DNA from: Curtobacterium sp. VKM Ac-1376
GTDB lineage: Bacteria > Actinomycetota > Actinomycetes > Actinomycetales > Microbacteriaceae
Assembly (NCBI RefSeq): GCF_015351025.1
Contig: NZ_JADKRV010000004.1
Coordinates: 1 to 64,000, forward strand
Direction of reading: 5' to 3'
Length of the DNA: 64,000 bases
In this document: piece after piece, positions 43,289 to 52,150 of the stretch
Numbering within the stretch: position 1 is the first letter of the stretch
How the letters are laid out: the number at the start of each line of letters is the position of its first letter
Notes under the pieces: generated by a model
Seen by the model: the letters and a program-made list of their open reading frames with translations, nothing else
What the model was told of the DNA's origin: nothing
Databases searched by the model: none
Made by a program: the position numbers and the translations under genes

Positions 43289-44031
43289 TCAGCCGATGGG
43301 CAACCATGTCCCACCGACGCGACGGACGGCCGGTCCGTGCCCGGGGAGCACGAGCGCGGGGAACGGCAGCGCCCGCGCGGACTCGAGCGCGCGGTCCTGG
43401 TCGGCGGTGAAGAACGGCGTGATCATCCGGGGCCGCGGGCCCACGACCCGGGCTGGGTGTCGTGCCGGCTCACGACCGCGTCACCCGTGACGATCGCGTC
43501 CGCGGCGGGGAGCAGGTAGGCGGTTGAGCCGTCCGTGTGCCCGACCGCCGGGAACGGCGTGATCGCCCGTCCGGCGAAGTCCGCACCCGTGAAGGCTCGG
43601 GCCGACGGCACGGTGGTCGGCCGCAGGGCGTCGGAGCGGAGCGCACGGGCCAGCCAGGCGAGCACGCGCGGGCTGGCGAGCCGTCCGCCGATCTCCGCGG
43701 GGGTGACCTGCTGCCGCTCCGGTCCGCGCACGTTGCCGAGCTCGTCGGCGTGGGCGAGCACCTCGACGTCGGGGTGGCGCTCGAGGATCCCGGGGATGCC
43801 TCCGACGTGGTCGACGTGTCCGTGCGTGACGTAGACGCGCCGGAGGTCGGCAGGGTCGTGGCCGGCTGCCCGCACGGTGTCGAGCACGAGCTCGGTGTCG
43901 GCCGGGTACCCGGCGTCGATCAGTGCGACGCCGACTTCTTCGGCCAGGACCACCCAGTTGGACACCGGCCCCTCGACGAAGACGACTCCTGGGGCGACGG
44001 ACACGACGGAACGGGGTTCGCGCGGGCTCAT
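43289..44031 (-). pseudogene. MBL-fold metallohydrolase, frameshifted near its 3' end
   Basis: The first 202 codons encode a metallo-beta-lactamase-fold hydrolase: VYVTHGHVDHVGGIPGIL with the HxHxDH zinc motif, PAVGHTDGSTAYLLP and IVTGDAVVSRHDTQP. The frame then stops at 43423. A -1 shift around the CCCGGG at about 43445 restores homology: RMITPFFTADQDRALESARA, then LPFPALVLPGHGPAVRRV and a stop at 43289. The intact gene would be about 246 residues. It is a recent pseudogene, a programmed shift or a sequencing error. It overlaps truA by 4 nt. Confidence 0.75.
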
Positions 44032-44936
44032 CCCTCGACGGTACCGTCCGCCGATCGTCGGGCCCTGGTCTGCTCCGCCCGCTCCGCGAGCTCCGCGTCC
44101 GCCGGGTACCCCACCTCGGTCAGGGTCAGTCCCTTCGCCGGCGCCGTCTTGAACGCGCTCGTGCGCTCCTGGGCGACACGCAGCTCCTCGAGGTGGTCCG
44201 GCCCGAAGCGGCCCTCGCCGACGGCGATGGTCGCCCCCACCATCGCCCGCACCATGGAGTGGCAGAAGGCATCGGCCTGGAGGCGCGCCACCAGCACGCC
44301 ATCCGGCTCACGGTCCCATCGGAACTGCTGCAACGTCCGGATGGTCGTCGCCCCCTCGCGCGGCTTGCAGAACGTCGCGAAGTCGTGCAACCCGAGCAGC
44401 GTCAGCGCACCGTGCTCCATCGCTGCCGGATCGAGCCGCGCCCCGTGCCAGACCGTGTGCCCGCGTCGACGTGGATCGCGCGGGGCGTCGGCGTCCGCGA
44501 TCCGGTACTCGTACCGGCGCCAGAGCGGGGAGAACCGGGCGTCGAACCCGGCGGGCGCCACCGAGGCACCGGTGACGACGACGTCCCCCTCGGGGCCCGC
44601 GATGCCGTTGATCCGCTTGACCAGCCCGTCCAGGGGTGAGCGTCCCGAACCGCGCTTGGCGGCGAGCGCTGCCCACTGCTCCGCCGACAGGTCGAGGTGT
44701 GCGACCTGTCCGGTGGCGTGCACCCCGGCGTCGGTGCGTCCGGCGACGGTCAGCAACGGCGGTTCGCCCCAGCGGGTGAAGACGGTGGCGAGTGCGGTCT
44801 CGAGCGCGCCCTGCACGGTCCGGAGCCCGGGCTGTCGGGCCCACCCGGAGAACGACGCACCGTCGTAGGCGATGTCCAGCCGCAGCCGCACGTCGTCCCC
44901 GCGCTCGGCGCCCTGGAGCCCGTCCGTCTCGTCCAC
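44028..44936 (-). CDS. truA: tRNA pseudouridine(38-40) synthase
   Basis: TruA makes pseudouridine at positions 38-40 of tRNA anticodon arms. The 302-residue protein starts VRLRLDIAYDGASFSGWARQP and has the catalytic Asp in LTVAGRTDAGVHATGQVAHL, then FSPLWRRYEYRI and FCHSMVRAMVGATIAVGEGR. TruA commonly follows rplQ in bacteria; here a FUSC gene lies between. The GTG start has a TACGGT box 6 nt upstream, so it probably has its own leaderless promoter. Confidence 0.95.
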   Translation of the reverse strand: MDETDGLQGAERGDDVRLRLDIAYDGASFSGWARQPGLRTVQGALETALATVFTRWGEPPLLTVAGRTDAGVHATGQVAHLDLSAEQWAALAAKRGSGRSPLDGLVKRINGIAGPEGDVVVTGASVAPAGFDARFSPLWRRYEYRIADADAPRDPRRRGHTVWHGARLDPAAMEHGALTLLGLHDFATFCKPREGATTIRTLQQFRWDREPDGVLVARLQADAFCHSMVRAMVGATIAVGEGRFGPDHLEELRVAQERTSAFKTAPAKGLTLTEVGYPADAELAERAEQTRARRSADGTVEG

Positions 44937-44942
44937 GTGACC

Positions 44943-44948
44943 ACCGTA
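44943..44948 (-). promoter_or_regulatory. Leaderless -10 box for truA
   Basis: TACGGT on the minus strand, 6 nt before the GTG at 44936. Confidence 0.5.
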
Positions 44949-45013
44949 CCGGCGGTGATCCGCGCCTCCCGGCCGTCACCGCGCTGTGGTCGACCGCGGC
45001 CGACGGTGCCCGC

Positions 45014-46132
45014 TCAGCCGCGCGGACGACCGAACGCCGACGGACCGGTCCGGGTGTCGAGGTCGTCGGTCGCCCGGCGCTCGGACTCGACGATGCCGCG
45101 CAGCGCGACGAGCGCCGCGGACGTCACCGCCACGTGCGAAGGGTTCTCCCGCGACGCGTCGAGCGCCTGCTCGAGCCGCGCGATGGCGTCCTCGGCCTGG
45201 TCCTCCGGGGACTCGCCGCGGATGGTGCTCGAGATCTTCCGCAGCGCCTCGGCGATGGGCGTCGCGAACGCGGGGTCCGGGCGGCCGACCCCCTCGGAGA
45301 CCGGCCCGGAGCGCGCCACGAGCTCGGTGAGGTCCGTCGTGTACCAGGCGACCCGCTCGAGGGCACGGAACCGGGCGCCGTCCTTCTGCAGGCGGGCACG
45401 CGAACCGCGGAGCGCGCCGCGCGGGTTGAGCCGGCGGCTCTCGTGCGCGATCGCGACCCGGGAGCGGACATCGGCGATCGCACGGTCCAGGCGGTCCTGC
45501 TGGTGGTCCCACGCTCTCTCGTCGCGCGTGCCCTCCTCGAGCACGGCCGCGAGACCCTCGAGGTGGTCCGCGAGGACGCCGTTGACCGCGTCGATGCGGT
45601 GTTCGGCGTCCCAGAAGTGCAGCGGCGGGAACACGAGGAAGTTGACGAGCAGGCCCACCACGACGCCGACGGCCATCTGCACGAGGTACCCGAGCGAGTA
45701 CCCCTCGGCGTGCGCACCGCCGACGAGCAGCACGAACAGCGCGGCCGTGGAGACCCAGGAGCTGCCCTCCCCGAGGACCCGGAAGCCCCCGACCAGCACG
45801 CCGACGCCGACGGCGAGTGCGATCGCCAGGAAGCCGGGGTCGCCGACCCACATGGTGAACCCCGCGATGACGATGCCCAGGCCGATGCCGACCAGCGTCT
45901 GCACCCCGCTCCTGATCCCCGCGAACACCGTGGTCTGCATCGCGACGACCGCGCCGAGCGGTGCGTAGTACGGGTACTCGGCGGCGACACCCGGGATGTG
46001 CTGGGCGATCACCCACGCGATCACGGCGGCGGCGGCGGCCTTGCCGGCGTGGAGCAGGCGCGGCTGCGTGCCCGAGGTCCGGCTCCACCGCCAGACGCGG
46101 CTGCCCAGACCCGTCACGTGCTGGAACGCCAT
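45014..46132 (-). CDS. FUSC family membrane protein
   Basis: A 372-residue protein with six hydrophobic helices in the first 165 residues (AGKAAAAAVIAWVIAQHIPG, then YYAPLGAVVAMQTTVFAGIRSGVQTLVGIGLG) typical of the fusaric-acid-resistance / aromatic acid exporter (FUSC, DUF939-like) family. A long charged cytoplasmic domain with heptad-like helices follows (about 175-350). The substrate is unknown. The ATG at 46132 has AGGAAG just upstream; the longer open frame covers the promoter. It lies between rplQ and truA but follows a strong terminator, so it is a separate unit. Confidence 0.85.
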   Translation of the reverse strand: MAFQHVTGLGSRVWRWSRTSGTQPRLLHAGKAAAAAVIAWVIAQHIPGVAAEYPYYAPLGAVVAMQTTVFAGIRSGVQTLVGIGLGIVIAGFTMWVGDPGFLAIALAVGVGVLVGGFRVLGEGSSWVSTAALFVLLVGGAHAEGYSLGYLVQMAVGVVVGLLVNFLVFPPLHFWDAEHRIDAVNGVLADHLEGLAAVLEEGTRDERAWDHQQDRLDRAIADVRSRVAIAHESRRLNPRGALRGSRARLQKDGARFRALERVAWYTTDLTELVARSGPVSEGVGRPDPAFATPIAEALRKISSTIRGESPEDQAEDAIARLEQALDASRENPSHVAVTSAALVALRGIVESERRATDDLDTRTGPSAFGRPRG

Positions 46133-46201
46133 GACTTCCTTCCCTGTCGTACCGGTCGGCCACCCTACGCGGGCCGGTGCCGGACTGCGGGTGGCACCGG
46201 A

Positions 46202-46245
46202 CACGAGGAAGCCCCCGCGACCTGGGTCGCGGGGGCTTCCTCGTG
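46202..46245 (-). terminator. Terminator of the ribosomal alpha operon
   Basis: A perfect 20-bp stem (46202-46221 with 46226-46245, 4-nt loop) lies 28 nt past the rplQ stop on the minus strand. It is the strongest hairpin in the window. Confidence 0.85.
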
Positions 46246-46273
46246 GTGGTGCGCTGCCCTGGTGGGCACCGGA

Positions 46274-46846
46274 CTACTTGGCGTCGTCGGCCTTCTCGGC
46301 AGCGTCGGCTTCGACCTCGGCAGCTGCGTCGGTCTCGGTCTCGGACTCGACCGGTGCGGACTCCTCGGTGGTCTCGGTCTCCTCGACCGGCGCCTCCTCG
46401 GTGGTCTCGTCGGTGCTGGTCTCCTCGACCGGAGCGGCGGTGGCAACCGGGGCTGCGTCGCGCTTCACCGGGGCGGGCGTACCCGAAACCGGCTCGAGGA
46501 CGAGCTCGATCGACGCCAGCGGGGCGTTGTCGCCCTTGCGGAAGCCGAGCTTCGTGATGCGGGTGTAACCACCCTGGCGCTCCTCGACCTGCGGGGCGAT
46601 CTCGGTGAACAGCGTGTGCACGACGGACTTGTCGCGCAGGATGCCGATCACGCGACGACGCGCGTGCAGGTCGCCACGCTTCGCGAACGTGATGAGACGC
46701 TCGGCGACCGGACGGAGGCGCTTGGCCTTCGTCTCGGTGGTCGTGATGCGACCGTGGGTGAAGAGGGCGTTGGCGAGGTTGCTCAGGAGCAGGCGCTCGT
46801 GGGCGGGACCGCCACCGAGGCGGGGGCCCTTGGTGGGCTTCGGCAT
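46274..46846 (-). CDS. rplQ: 50S ribosomal protein L17
   Basis: L17 sits near the peptide exit side of the 50S. The 190-residue protein has the normal fold in residues 1-125 ([45 protein letters not shown]). It then continues with 65 residues of Glu/Ala/Thr-rich acidic sequence not found in short L17 proteins. It ends the alpha operon, 63 nt after rpoA. Confidence 0.97.
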   Translation of the reverse strand: MPKPTKGPRLGGGPAHERLLLSNLANALFTHGRITTTETKAKRLRPVAERLITFAKRGDLHARRRVIGILRDKSVVHTLFTEIAPQVEERQGGYTRITKLGFRKGDNAPLASIELVLEPVSGTPAPVKRDAAPVATAAPVEETSTDETTEEAPVEETETTEESAPVESETETDAAAEVEADAAEKADDAK

Positions 46847-46909
46847 GTCAGTTCTCCAGTGGTGAAAGTGGTGCGCGCGGTGTCAGCGCGCTTGCGCGTG
46901 AGCGCGAGG

Positions 46910-47905
46910 TCAGTTGTTGGACTCGTCCTCGTCGTACCCGCTGTAGAAGTGGGCGCCGTCGAATCCGGGGACGGTGTCCTTGAGGGACAGGCCGAGCTCG
47001 GTGAGCTTGTCCTTGACCTCGTCCACCGACTTCTGACCGAAGTTGCGGATGTTCATGAGCTGCGTCTCCGACAGGGCGACGAGCTCGGACACCGTGTTGA
47101 TGCCCTCCCGCTTCAGGCAGTTGTAGCTGCGGACCGACAGGTCGAGGTCCTCGATCGGGGTCTGCAGTTCGTTCGAGAGCACGGCGTCGACCGGCGCGGG
47201 GCCGATCTCGATGCCCTCGGCCGCCGTGTTGAGCTCGCGGGCGAGCCCGAACAGCTCGACGAGCGTGCGACCGGCCGACGCGATGGCGTCGCGCGGCGTG
47301 ATCGCCGGCTTCGCCTCGACGTCGACGACCAGGCGGTCGAAGTCCGTGCGCTCACCGGCACGCGTCGCCTCGACGCGGTAGGTGACCTTGAGCACGGGCG
47401 AGTAGATCGAGTCGATCGGGATCTGACCGGCCTCGCTGAACTCGGAACGGTTCTGCGTCGCCGAGACGTAGCCGCGGCCGCGCTCGATCGTGAGCTCGAG
47501 CTCGAAGCGCGCGGTGTCGTTCAGGGTCGCGATGACGAGTTCCGGGTTGTGGATCTCGACGCCGGCCGGAGCGGAGATGTCCGCCGCGGTGACCTGACCG
47601 GCACCCTGCTTGCGCAGGTACGCCGTGATGGGCTCGTCGTGCTCACTGGAGACGACCAGGCTCTTGATGTTGAGGATGATCTCGGTGACGTCTTCCTTGA
47701 CACCGGGGACGGTGCTGAATTCGTGGAGGACGCCGTCGATGCGGATGCTGGTGACAGCCGCGCCCGGGATCGAGGAGAGGAGCGTGCGGCGCAGCGAGTT
47801 GCCGAGGGTGTAACCGAAGCCCGGCTCGAGCGGCTCGATGACGAAGCGCGAGCGGTGCTCGGAGATCGGCTCCTCGGTCAGGGTGGGGCGCTGTGCAATG
47901 AGCAC
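46910..47905 (-). CDS. rpoA: RNA polymerase alpha subunit
   Basis: The alpha dimer nucleates RNA polymerase assembly. The 331-residue protein has the NTD ([30 protein letters not shown]) and the CTD (about 245-315, [23 protein letters not shown]), which contacts UP elements and activators. A short acidic tail follows. The GTG at 47905 has AAAGGA upstream and fits family length; the longer frame is not needed. A 190-nt gap, where rpsD usually lies, separates it from rpsK. Confidence 0.98.
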   Translation of the reverse strand: MLIAQRPTLTEEPISEHRSRFVIEPLEPGFGYTLGNSLRRTLLSSIPGAAVTSIRIDGVLHEFSTVPGVKEDVTEIILNIKSLVVSSEHDEPITAYLRKQGAGQVTAADISAPAGVEIHNPELVIATLNDTARFELELTIERGRGYVSATQNRSEFSEAGQIPIDSIYSPVLKVTYRVEATRAGERTDFDRLVVDVEAKPAITPRDAIASAGRTLVELFGLARELNTAAEGIEIGPAPVDAVLSNELQTPIEDLDLSVRSYNCLKREGINTVSELVALSETQLMNIRNFGQKSVDEVKDKLTELGLSLKDTVPGFDGAHFYSGYDEDESNN

Positions 47906-48095
47906 TGTGGGATTCCTTTCGGCGAAGTGTCCGCTATATGACACTTGGCGGTACGACGGGGCCGCATGGGCCCCGACGGGTCTGTTGAGTTGTGATCACG
48001 CGCACACATGTGCGCGATCGAACGACCAGGAATGGCCGCGGGCCCTGCCCGACCCCGTCAGGGTTCGAGCAGGGCGCGGCCGGTTGCTCCTCGCG
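47906..48095 (-). other. Structured rpsK-rpoA gap, no rpsD
   Basis: The gap contains three hairpins: 48034-48081 (stem GGCCGC...GCCCTGC with a small bulge), the palindrome CGCGCACACATGTGCGCG near 47999-48016, and AAGTGTC/GACACTT around 47932-47946, next to TCATATAGC that could be a -10 region for rpoA. No S4 gene or fragment is present in any frame I can read. Confidence 0.5.
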
Positions 48096-48494
48096 TCAGA
48101 CGCGGCGGCGCTTGGGCGGGCGGCACCCGTTGTGCGCCTGCGGCGTGACGTCGTTGATCGAGCCGACCTCGAGGCCAGCGGCCTGGAGCGAGCGGATCGC
48201 GGTCTCGCGACCCGAACCCGGACCCTTCACGAAGACGTCGACCTTCTTGACGCCGTGCTCCTGCGCCTGACGCGCAGCGGACTCGGCGGCGAGCTGCGCC
48301 GCGAACGGCGTCGACTTGCGCGAACCCTTGAAGCCGACGGCACCCGAGGACGCCCAGCTGAGGACGGCACCGGACGGGTCGGTGATGCTGACGATGGTGT
48401 TGTTGAACGTGCTCTTGATGTGAGCCTGGCCCACTGCGACGTTCTTCTTTTCCTTGCGGCGCGGCTTGCGCGCGGCAGTCTTGGGGGTAGCCAT
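48096..48494 (-). CDS. rpsK: 30S ribosomal protein S11
   Basis: S11 lines the 30S platform near the E site. The 132-residue protein has a basic start ([19 protein letters not shown]), [19 protein letters not shown], and the end [23 protein letters not shown], all as expected. It follows rpsM by 9 nt. Confidence 0.98.
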   Translation of the reverse strand: MATPKTAARKPRRKEKKNVAVGQAHIKSTFNNTIVSITDPSGAVLSWASSGAVGFKGSRKSTPFAAQLAAESAARQAQEHGVKKVDVFVKGPGSGRETAIRSLQAAGLEVGSINDVTPQAHNGCRPPKRRRV

Positions 48495-48503
48495 GATGAT
48501 CTC

Positions 48504-48878
48504 CTATCGGGCCTTCTTCTTGCCTGCCACGGTGCGCTTCGGCCCCTTGCGGGTACGAGCGTTGGTCTTGGTGCGCTGACCGCGCACCGGGAGACCACGA
48601 CGGTGGCGGAGACCCTCGTAGCTGCCGATCTCGACCTTGCGGCGGATGTCGGCGGCCACCTCGCGGCGGAGGTCACCCTCGACCTTGAAGTTGCCCTCGA
48701 TGAAGTCACGGAGGGCGACGAGCTGCTCGTCGGTCAGGTCCTTGACACGGATGTCGCCGGAGATACCGGTTTCGGTCAGTGCCTGGACTGCGCGGGTACG
48801 GCCGACGCCGTAGATGTACGTGAGTGCGATCTCCACGCGCTTCTCGCGCGGGATGTCGACGCCTGCTAGACGTGCCAT
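48504..48878 (-). CDS. rpsM: 30S ribosomal protein S13
   Basis: S13 bridges the 30S head to the 50S and touches P-site tRNA. The 124-residue protein has [20 protein letters not shown], the helix-two-turn-helix region, and [20 protein letters not shown] with a basic tail. A 185-nt gap with a long inverted repeat separates it from rpmJ. Confidence 0.98.
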   Translation of the reverse strand: MARLAGVDIPREKRVEIALTYIYGVGRTRAVQALTETGISGDIRVKDLTDEQLVALRDFIEGNFKVEGDLRREVAADIRRKVEIGSYEGLRHRRGLPVRGQRTKTNARTRKGPKRTVAGKKKAR

Positions 48879-48912
48879 GTGCTGGCTGCTCCTGTTGTTC
48901 GTGGAGGTGTGG

Positions 48913-48983
48913 CGCAGTACCGGTGCCCGGGCCTCCGCCCGAGGTGTCCCCCGACCGTCGTGCGGTCGGGTTCTGGTACTGCG
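48913..48983 (-). other. Long stem-loop in the rpmJ-rpsM gap
   Basis: Outer arms CGCAGTACC (48913-48921) and GGTACTGCG (48975-48983) are perfect. An inner stem CCCGACC/GGTCGGG (48950-48956 with 48964-48970) lies within. It sits 35 nt before the rpsM ATG on the minus strand and could be an attenuator or an autoregulatory binding site for an alpha-operon protein. Confidence 0.5.
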
Positions 48984-49063
48984 TTGTCGATCTTCAGTTG
49001 TGGGTCGTGCTCGAGCAGCCTGCTGTCCGATGGACAGCGCCGGCTTCGGTCACGCGCCCAGGG

Positions 49064-49180
49064 CTAGCCCTGGCGCTGCTTGTGACGCGGGTTGCTCTTG
49101 CAGATCACCATGACGCGGCCCTTGCGGCGGATCACTCGGCAGTGTTCGCACATGGGCTTGACGCTGGGGTTGACCTTCAT
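49064..49180 (-). CDS. rpmJ: 50S ribosomal protein L36
   Basis: A 38-residue zinc-ribbon protein, [20 protein letters not shown] then [18 protein letters not shown]. The metal ligands are Cys11, Cys14, Cys27 and His33, so this is the zinc-binding (C+) form. It lies between infA and rpsM, the usual place, 70 nt after infA. Confidence 0.97.
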   Translation of the reverse strand: MKVNPSVKPMCEHCRVIRRKGRVMVICKSNPRHKQRQG

Positions 49181-49250
49181 GGTTGTTTCCTCGTGCTCGC
49201 TGGCTTCGTGCGCGGCAGGATTGCCGTGCCGTTCCTTTCCAGCTCGCGGA

Positions 49251-49472
49251 TCACTTGTAGCGGTAGACGATCCGGCCGCGGGTCAGGTCGTACGGGCTCA
49301 GCTCCACGATCACGCGGTCCTCTGGGAGGATGCGGATGTAGTGCTGGCGCATCTTCCCCGAGATGTGCGCGAGGACCTTGTGTCCGTTCGTCAGCTCAAC
49401 GCGGAACATCGCGTTGGGCAGAGCTTCGAGCACCGAGCCTTCGATCTCGATGACGCCGTCTTTCTTGGCCAT
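49251..49472 (-). CDS. infA: Translation initiation factor IF-1
   Basis: IF-1 blocks the ribosomal A site during initiation. The 73-residue OB-fold protein has [40 protein letters not shown] and [14 protein letters not shown], the standard sequence. It starts the rightmost part of the alpha operon from its own near-consensus promoter about 100 nt upstream. Confidence 0.98.
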   Translation of the reverse strand: MAKKDGVIEIEGSVLEALPNAMFRVELTNGHKVLAHISGKMRQHYIRILPEDRVIVELSPYDLTRGRIVYRYK

Positions 49473-49568
49473 AGCCTCACTGTCGCTTGGTTGTGGAACT
49501 GGTGTGATCCCCGAACCGGTCTGCGGGTCGGTCGCCACACCCGAGAGGGCATGGCACACCAAAGATCG

Positions 49569-49597
49569 ATCTTATGTGGTAAACCCGCAATTGCCAA
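49569..49597 (-). promoter_or_regulatory. Promoter of infA-rpmJ-rpsM-rpsK-rpoA-rplQ
   Basis: On the minus strand: -35 TTGGCA (49592-49597), a 17-nt spacer and -10 TAAGAT (49569-49574). It is one of the best promoters in the window. The predicted leader is about 90 nt. Confidence 0.8.
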
Positions 49598-49763
49598 GTG
49601 CGGGTGCCGAACACCCCATGTCTGGGGCTTCCGGCGTCGTGCCTGAGCGTTCCACAGTGGTTTGACGGCGCGCTCCGTGCGCGTGCATGCGCTCGAACCG
49701 TAGTTTTGCTCCGCAGCCACGTCCACGCGAGCACAGCGCGTCGGACCACCGAACGGAGACCAC

Positions 49764-51056
49764 GTGCCCGACGCCATCCGACGCCCCGTCGCCCGACACG
49801 GCAAGCAGGCCCGTCGACGGGGTTGGACCACGCTCGTGACCGTGGTCGCCTCGACCCTCGCCGTCCTGCTCGTGAGCGGGACGAGCGTCGCCGCCATCGC
49901 GGGTGCCCAGCTCGCGACGGCGCCGCAGACGGTCGAACTCAGCACGGACGACCAGAGCACGGCGAAGACCGCGGACATCACCGCGATCAAGGGCGGCGCG
50001 AACATCCTGCTCATCGGCAGCGACACCCGCGTCGGGCAGTTCGACTCCGATGAGGACGTCGAGGGTGCACGCAACGACGTCACGATGCTCATCCACATCT
50101 CCGAGGACCACCAGCAGTTGACCGCTGTCAGCTTCCCCCGTGACCTGATGGTCCCGATCCCCGCGTGCACGAACCCCGCCACGGGCACCACCTACCCCGC
50201 GTCGACGTCCGCGATGTTCAACACCGCCCTCGGCAACGGCGGAGTCTCCTGCGTCGTCGACACCGTCGAGAACCTGACGGGCCTGAGCATTCCCTACGCC
50301 GGCCTCATCACCTTCGACGGCGTCATCGAGATGTCCAACGCCCTCGGCGGCGTCGACGTCTGCGTCGCACAGCCGATCGACGACACGTTCACCGGTCTGC
50401 ACCTCACCCAGGGATCGCACTCGCTCGAGGGCTCCGACGCCCTCGCCTTCCTCCGGACCCGCCACGGCGTCGGCGACGGCAGCGACCTCGCCCGCATCAG
50501 CTCGCAGCAGGTCTTCCTGTCGGCACTGCTCCGCAAGGTGACCTCGGACGGCACCCTCTCGAACCCGATCACGCTCTACAAGCTGGCCGGTGCCGCCCTG
50601 TCGAACATGACCCTGTCCGACGGTCTCGCTCAGACCCGCACGCTCGTCGGACTCGCTTCGGCACTGCGCGGCATGAGCACGGCGAACATGCTCTTCGTGC
50701 AGTACCCGGTAGCCGACGACCCCGCCGACAGCGCGCGGGTGATCGTCGACCAGGACACGGCCCACACCCTCAACGTGGTGCTGCAGAACGACGTGAAGTC
50801 CTCGCTGAGCGACTCCACCACCGGTCGGGCCTCCGAGGAGTCATCGGGCAGTGACACAGCGTCGAGCTCGCCATCGACCGGCGCCTCCGCCGGGTCGTCG
50901 GGCTCGTCTGGCTCGTCTGGCTCCTCCTCGGCGGCCGCCGGGACGAGCGGTTCCGTCCCGAGCGCCACCGCGACGCCGACCGCCTCCGCGACGCCGCTGC
51001 CGTCCTCGATCACCGGCCAGAGCGCCTCCGAGCAGACCTGCTCCGTCGGCAACTGA
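49764..51056 (+). CDS. LytR-CpsA-Psr (LCP) family protein
   Basis: LCP proteins attach anionic glycopolymers to peptidoglycan. The 430-residue protein has a basic N-terminus, one membrane helix (about 21-47) and the extracellular LCP domain (about 75-340): NILLIGSDTRVGQFDSDEDVEGARNDVTMLIHI and AVSFPRDLMVPIPAC with the conserved Arg/Asp residues that bind pyrophosphate-lipids. The last 80 residues are Ser/Gly/Thr-rich. The GTG has a GGAGA site. It interrupts the ribosomal operons on the opposite strand, between map and infA. Confidence 0.88.
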   Translation: MPDAIRRPVARHGKQARRRGWTTLVTVVASTLAVLLVSGTSVAAIAGAQLATAPQTVELSTDDQSTAKTADITAIKGGANILLIGSDTRVGQFDSDEDVEGARNDVTMLIHISEDHQQLTAVSFPRDLMVPIPACTNPATGTTYPASTSAMFNTALGNGGVSCVVDTVENLTGLSIPYAGLITFDGVIEMSNALGGVDVCVAQPIDDTFTGLHLTQGSHSLEGSDALAFLRTRHGVGDGSDLARISSQQVFLSALLRKVTSDGTLSNPITLYKLAGAALSNMTLSDGLAQTRTLVGLASALRGMSTANMLFVQYPVADDPADSARVIVDQDTAHTLNVVLQNDVKSSLSDSTTGRASEESSGSDTASSSPSTGASAGSSGSSGSSGSSSAAAGTSGSVPSATATPTASATPLPSSITGQSASEQTCSVGN

Positions 51057-51114
51057 CACGGCACGCCGGCGTCGCCGCATGACTGCGTCGTGTCGACAGC
51101 ACGCCTCGCAACCC

Positions 51115-51146
51115 GCGAGACGCCGCCGAACCAGGCGGCGTCTCGC
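51115..51146. repeat. Palindrome with GCGAGACGCCGCC arms
   Basis: Perfect 13-bp arms 51115-51127 and 51134-51146 with a 6-nt loop. It is the second full copy of the core found at 9503-9532. A degenerate CGACGACGTCTCGCGG half follows at about 51170. Confidence 0.75.
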
Positions 51147-51235
51147 CGCCGAGGCGGTGTCGCGCTGACACGACGACGTCTCGCGGCACTGGACCCGTGG
51201 GTCCCGACGACGCACTGAGCGGGACGGAGGCCAGC

Positions 51236-51308
51236 CGGGCCTCCAGGCCGCCGCACCGGGACCGGCCCGCGTCGCGAAACGCGGACACCGACCCGGCCTG
51301 GAGGCCCG
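51236..51308. repeat. Palindrome with CGGGCCTCCAGGCCG arms
   Basis: Perfect 15-bp arms 51236-51250 and 51294-51308. It is related to the palindrome at 9406-9455, and again next to a CGAGACGCCGCC palindrome. It lies just past the map stop and may terminate the operon from the minus strand. Confidence 0.75.
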
Positions 51309-51310
51309 TC

Positions 51311-52144
51311 CTAGGGGATCGGGACGGGCGTCACACCCAGCGGAGCCAAGCCCCGAGCGCCGCCGTCGGCGGCCGTGAGCACCCAGATGCCGTCGGCGTG
51401 CACCGCGATGCTGTGCTCCCAGTGCGCGGCGTCGGAGCCGTCCAGCGTTCGGACGGTCCACTCGTCGTCGTCGGTCGAGCTGTCGATCGCGCCGGCGGTC
51501 ACCATGGGCTCGATCGCGACCACGAGGCCTGGTTTCACCGCGGGTCCCGCGCCGCGGACGCGGTGGTTGAACACCGGCGGTTCCTCGTGCATCGACCGGC
51601 CGATGCCGTGACCCGTGTAGTCCTCGACGATTCCCCATCTGCCGGTCTCGTCGATGGCGTCCTCGACCGCGGTACCGACCTCGTGCAGGTTCCTCGCGCT
51701 CGCGAGCGCGGCGATGCCGTACCAGAGCGACCGCTCCGTCGCGTCGCAGAGCGTCTGCCGTGCCGCAGTGGCCTCGGCGTCGCCGCCCGGGACGACCGTG
51801 GTGAAGGCGCTGTCGCCGTTCCAGCCGTCGACCTCGGCGCCGGCGTCCACCGACACGATGTCGCCGGGCACGAGCACACGCTCCCCCGGGATGCCGTGCA
51901 CGATCTCGTCGTTCACGGACACGCAGAGCGTGTGCCGGTAGCCGGGGACGAGCTGGAAGTTCGGGATCCCGCCGCCGTCGCGGATCGTGCGCTCGGCGAT
52001 CGCGTCGAGTTCACCCGTGGTGACCCCCGGCCGGATCGCCGCGCGGACCGCGTCGAGCGCTTCGGCCGTGAGCAGCCCCGGGCGCACCATGGCGCGGAGC
52101 TCGTCCGGGGTCTTGTAGATCGAGGGCTTCCTGAACCGGACCAC
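51311..52144 (-). CDS. map: Type I methionine aminopeptidase
   Basis: Removes the initiator methionine from nascent proteins. The 277-residue protein has the pita-bread metal ligands: Asp residues in VSVDAGAEVDGWNGDSAFT, His in DYTGHGIGRSMHEEP, and Glu in VVAIEPMVTAG and near the end. The start region (YKTPDELRAMVRPGLLTAEAL) is normal. It follows adk by 6 nt in the usual secY-adk-map order. Confidence 0.96.
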   Translation of the reverse strand: MVRFRKPSIYKTPDELRAMVRPGLLTAEALDAVRAAIRPGVTTGELDAIAERTIRDGGGIPNFQLVPGYRHTLCVSVNDEIVHGIPGERVLVPGDIVSVDAGAEVDGWNGDSAFTTVVPGGDAEATAARQTLCDATERSLWYGIAALASARNLHEVGTAVEDAIDETGRWGIVEDYTGHGIGRSMHEEPPVFNHRVRGAGPAVKPGLVVAIEPMVTAGAIDSSTDDDEWTVRTLDGSDAAHWEHSIAVHADGIWVLTAADGGARGLAPLGVTPVPIP

Positions 52145-52150
52145 GCTGGG

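Noticed and set aside
43423-43425. Stop at 43423 as the natural end of the MBL-fold protein
   Set aside because: The expected C-terminal LPGHGP motif continues in the -1 frame immediately after, so the stop most likely results from a frameshift.
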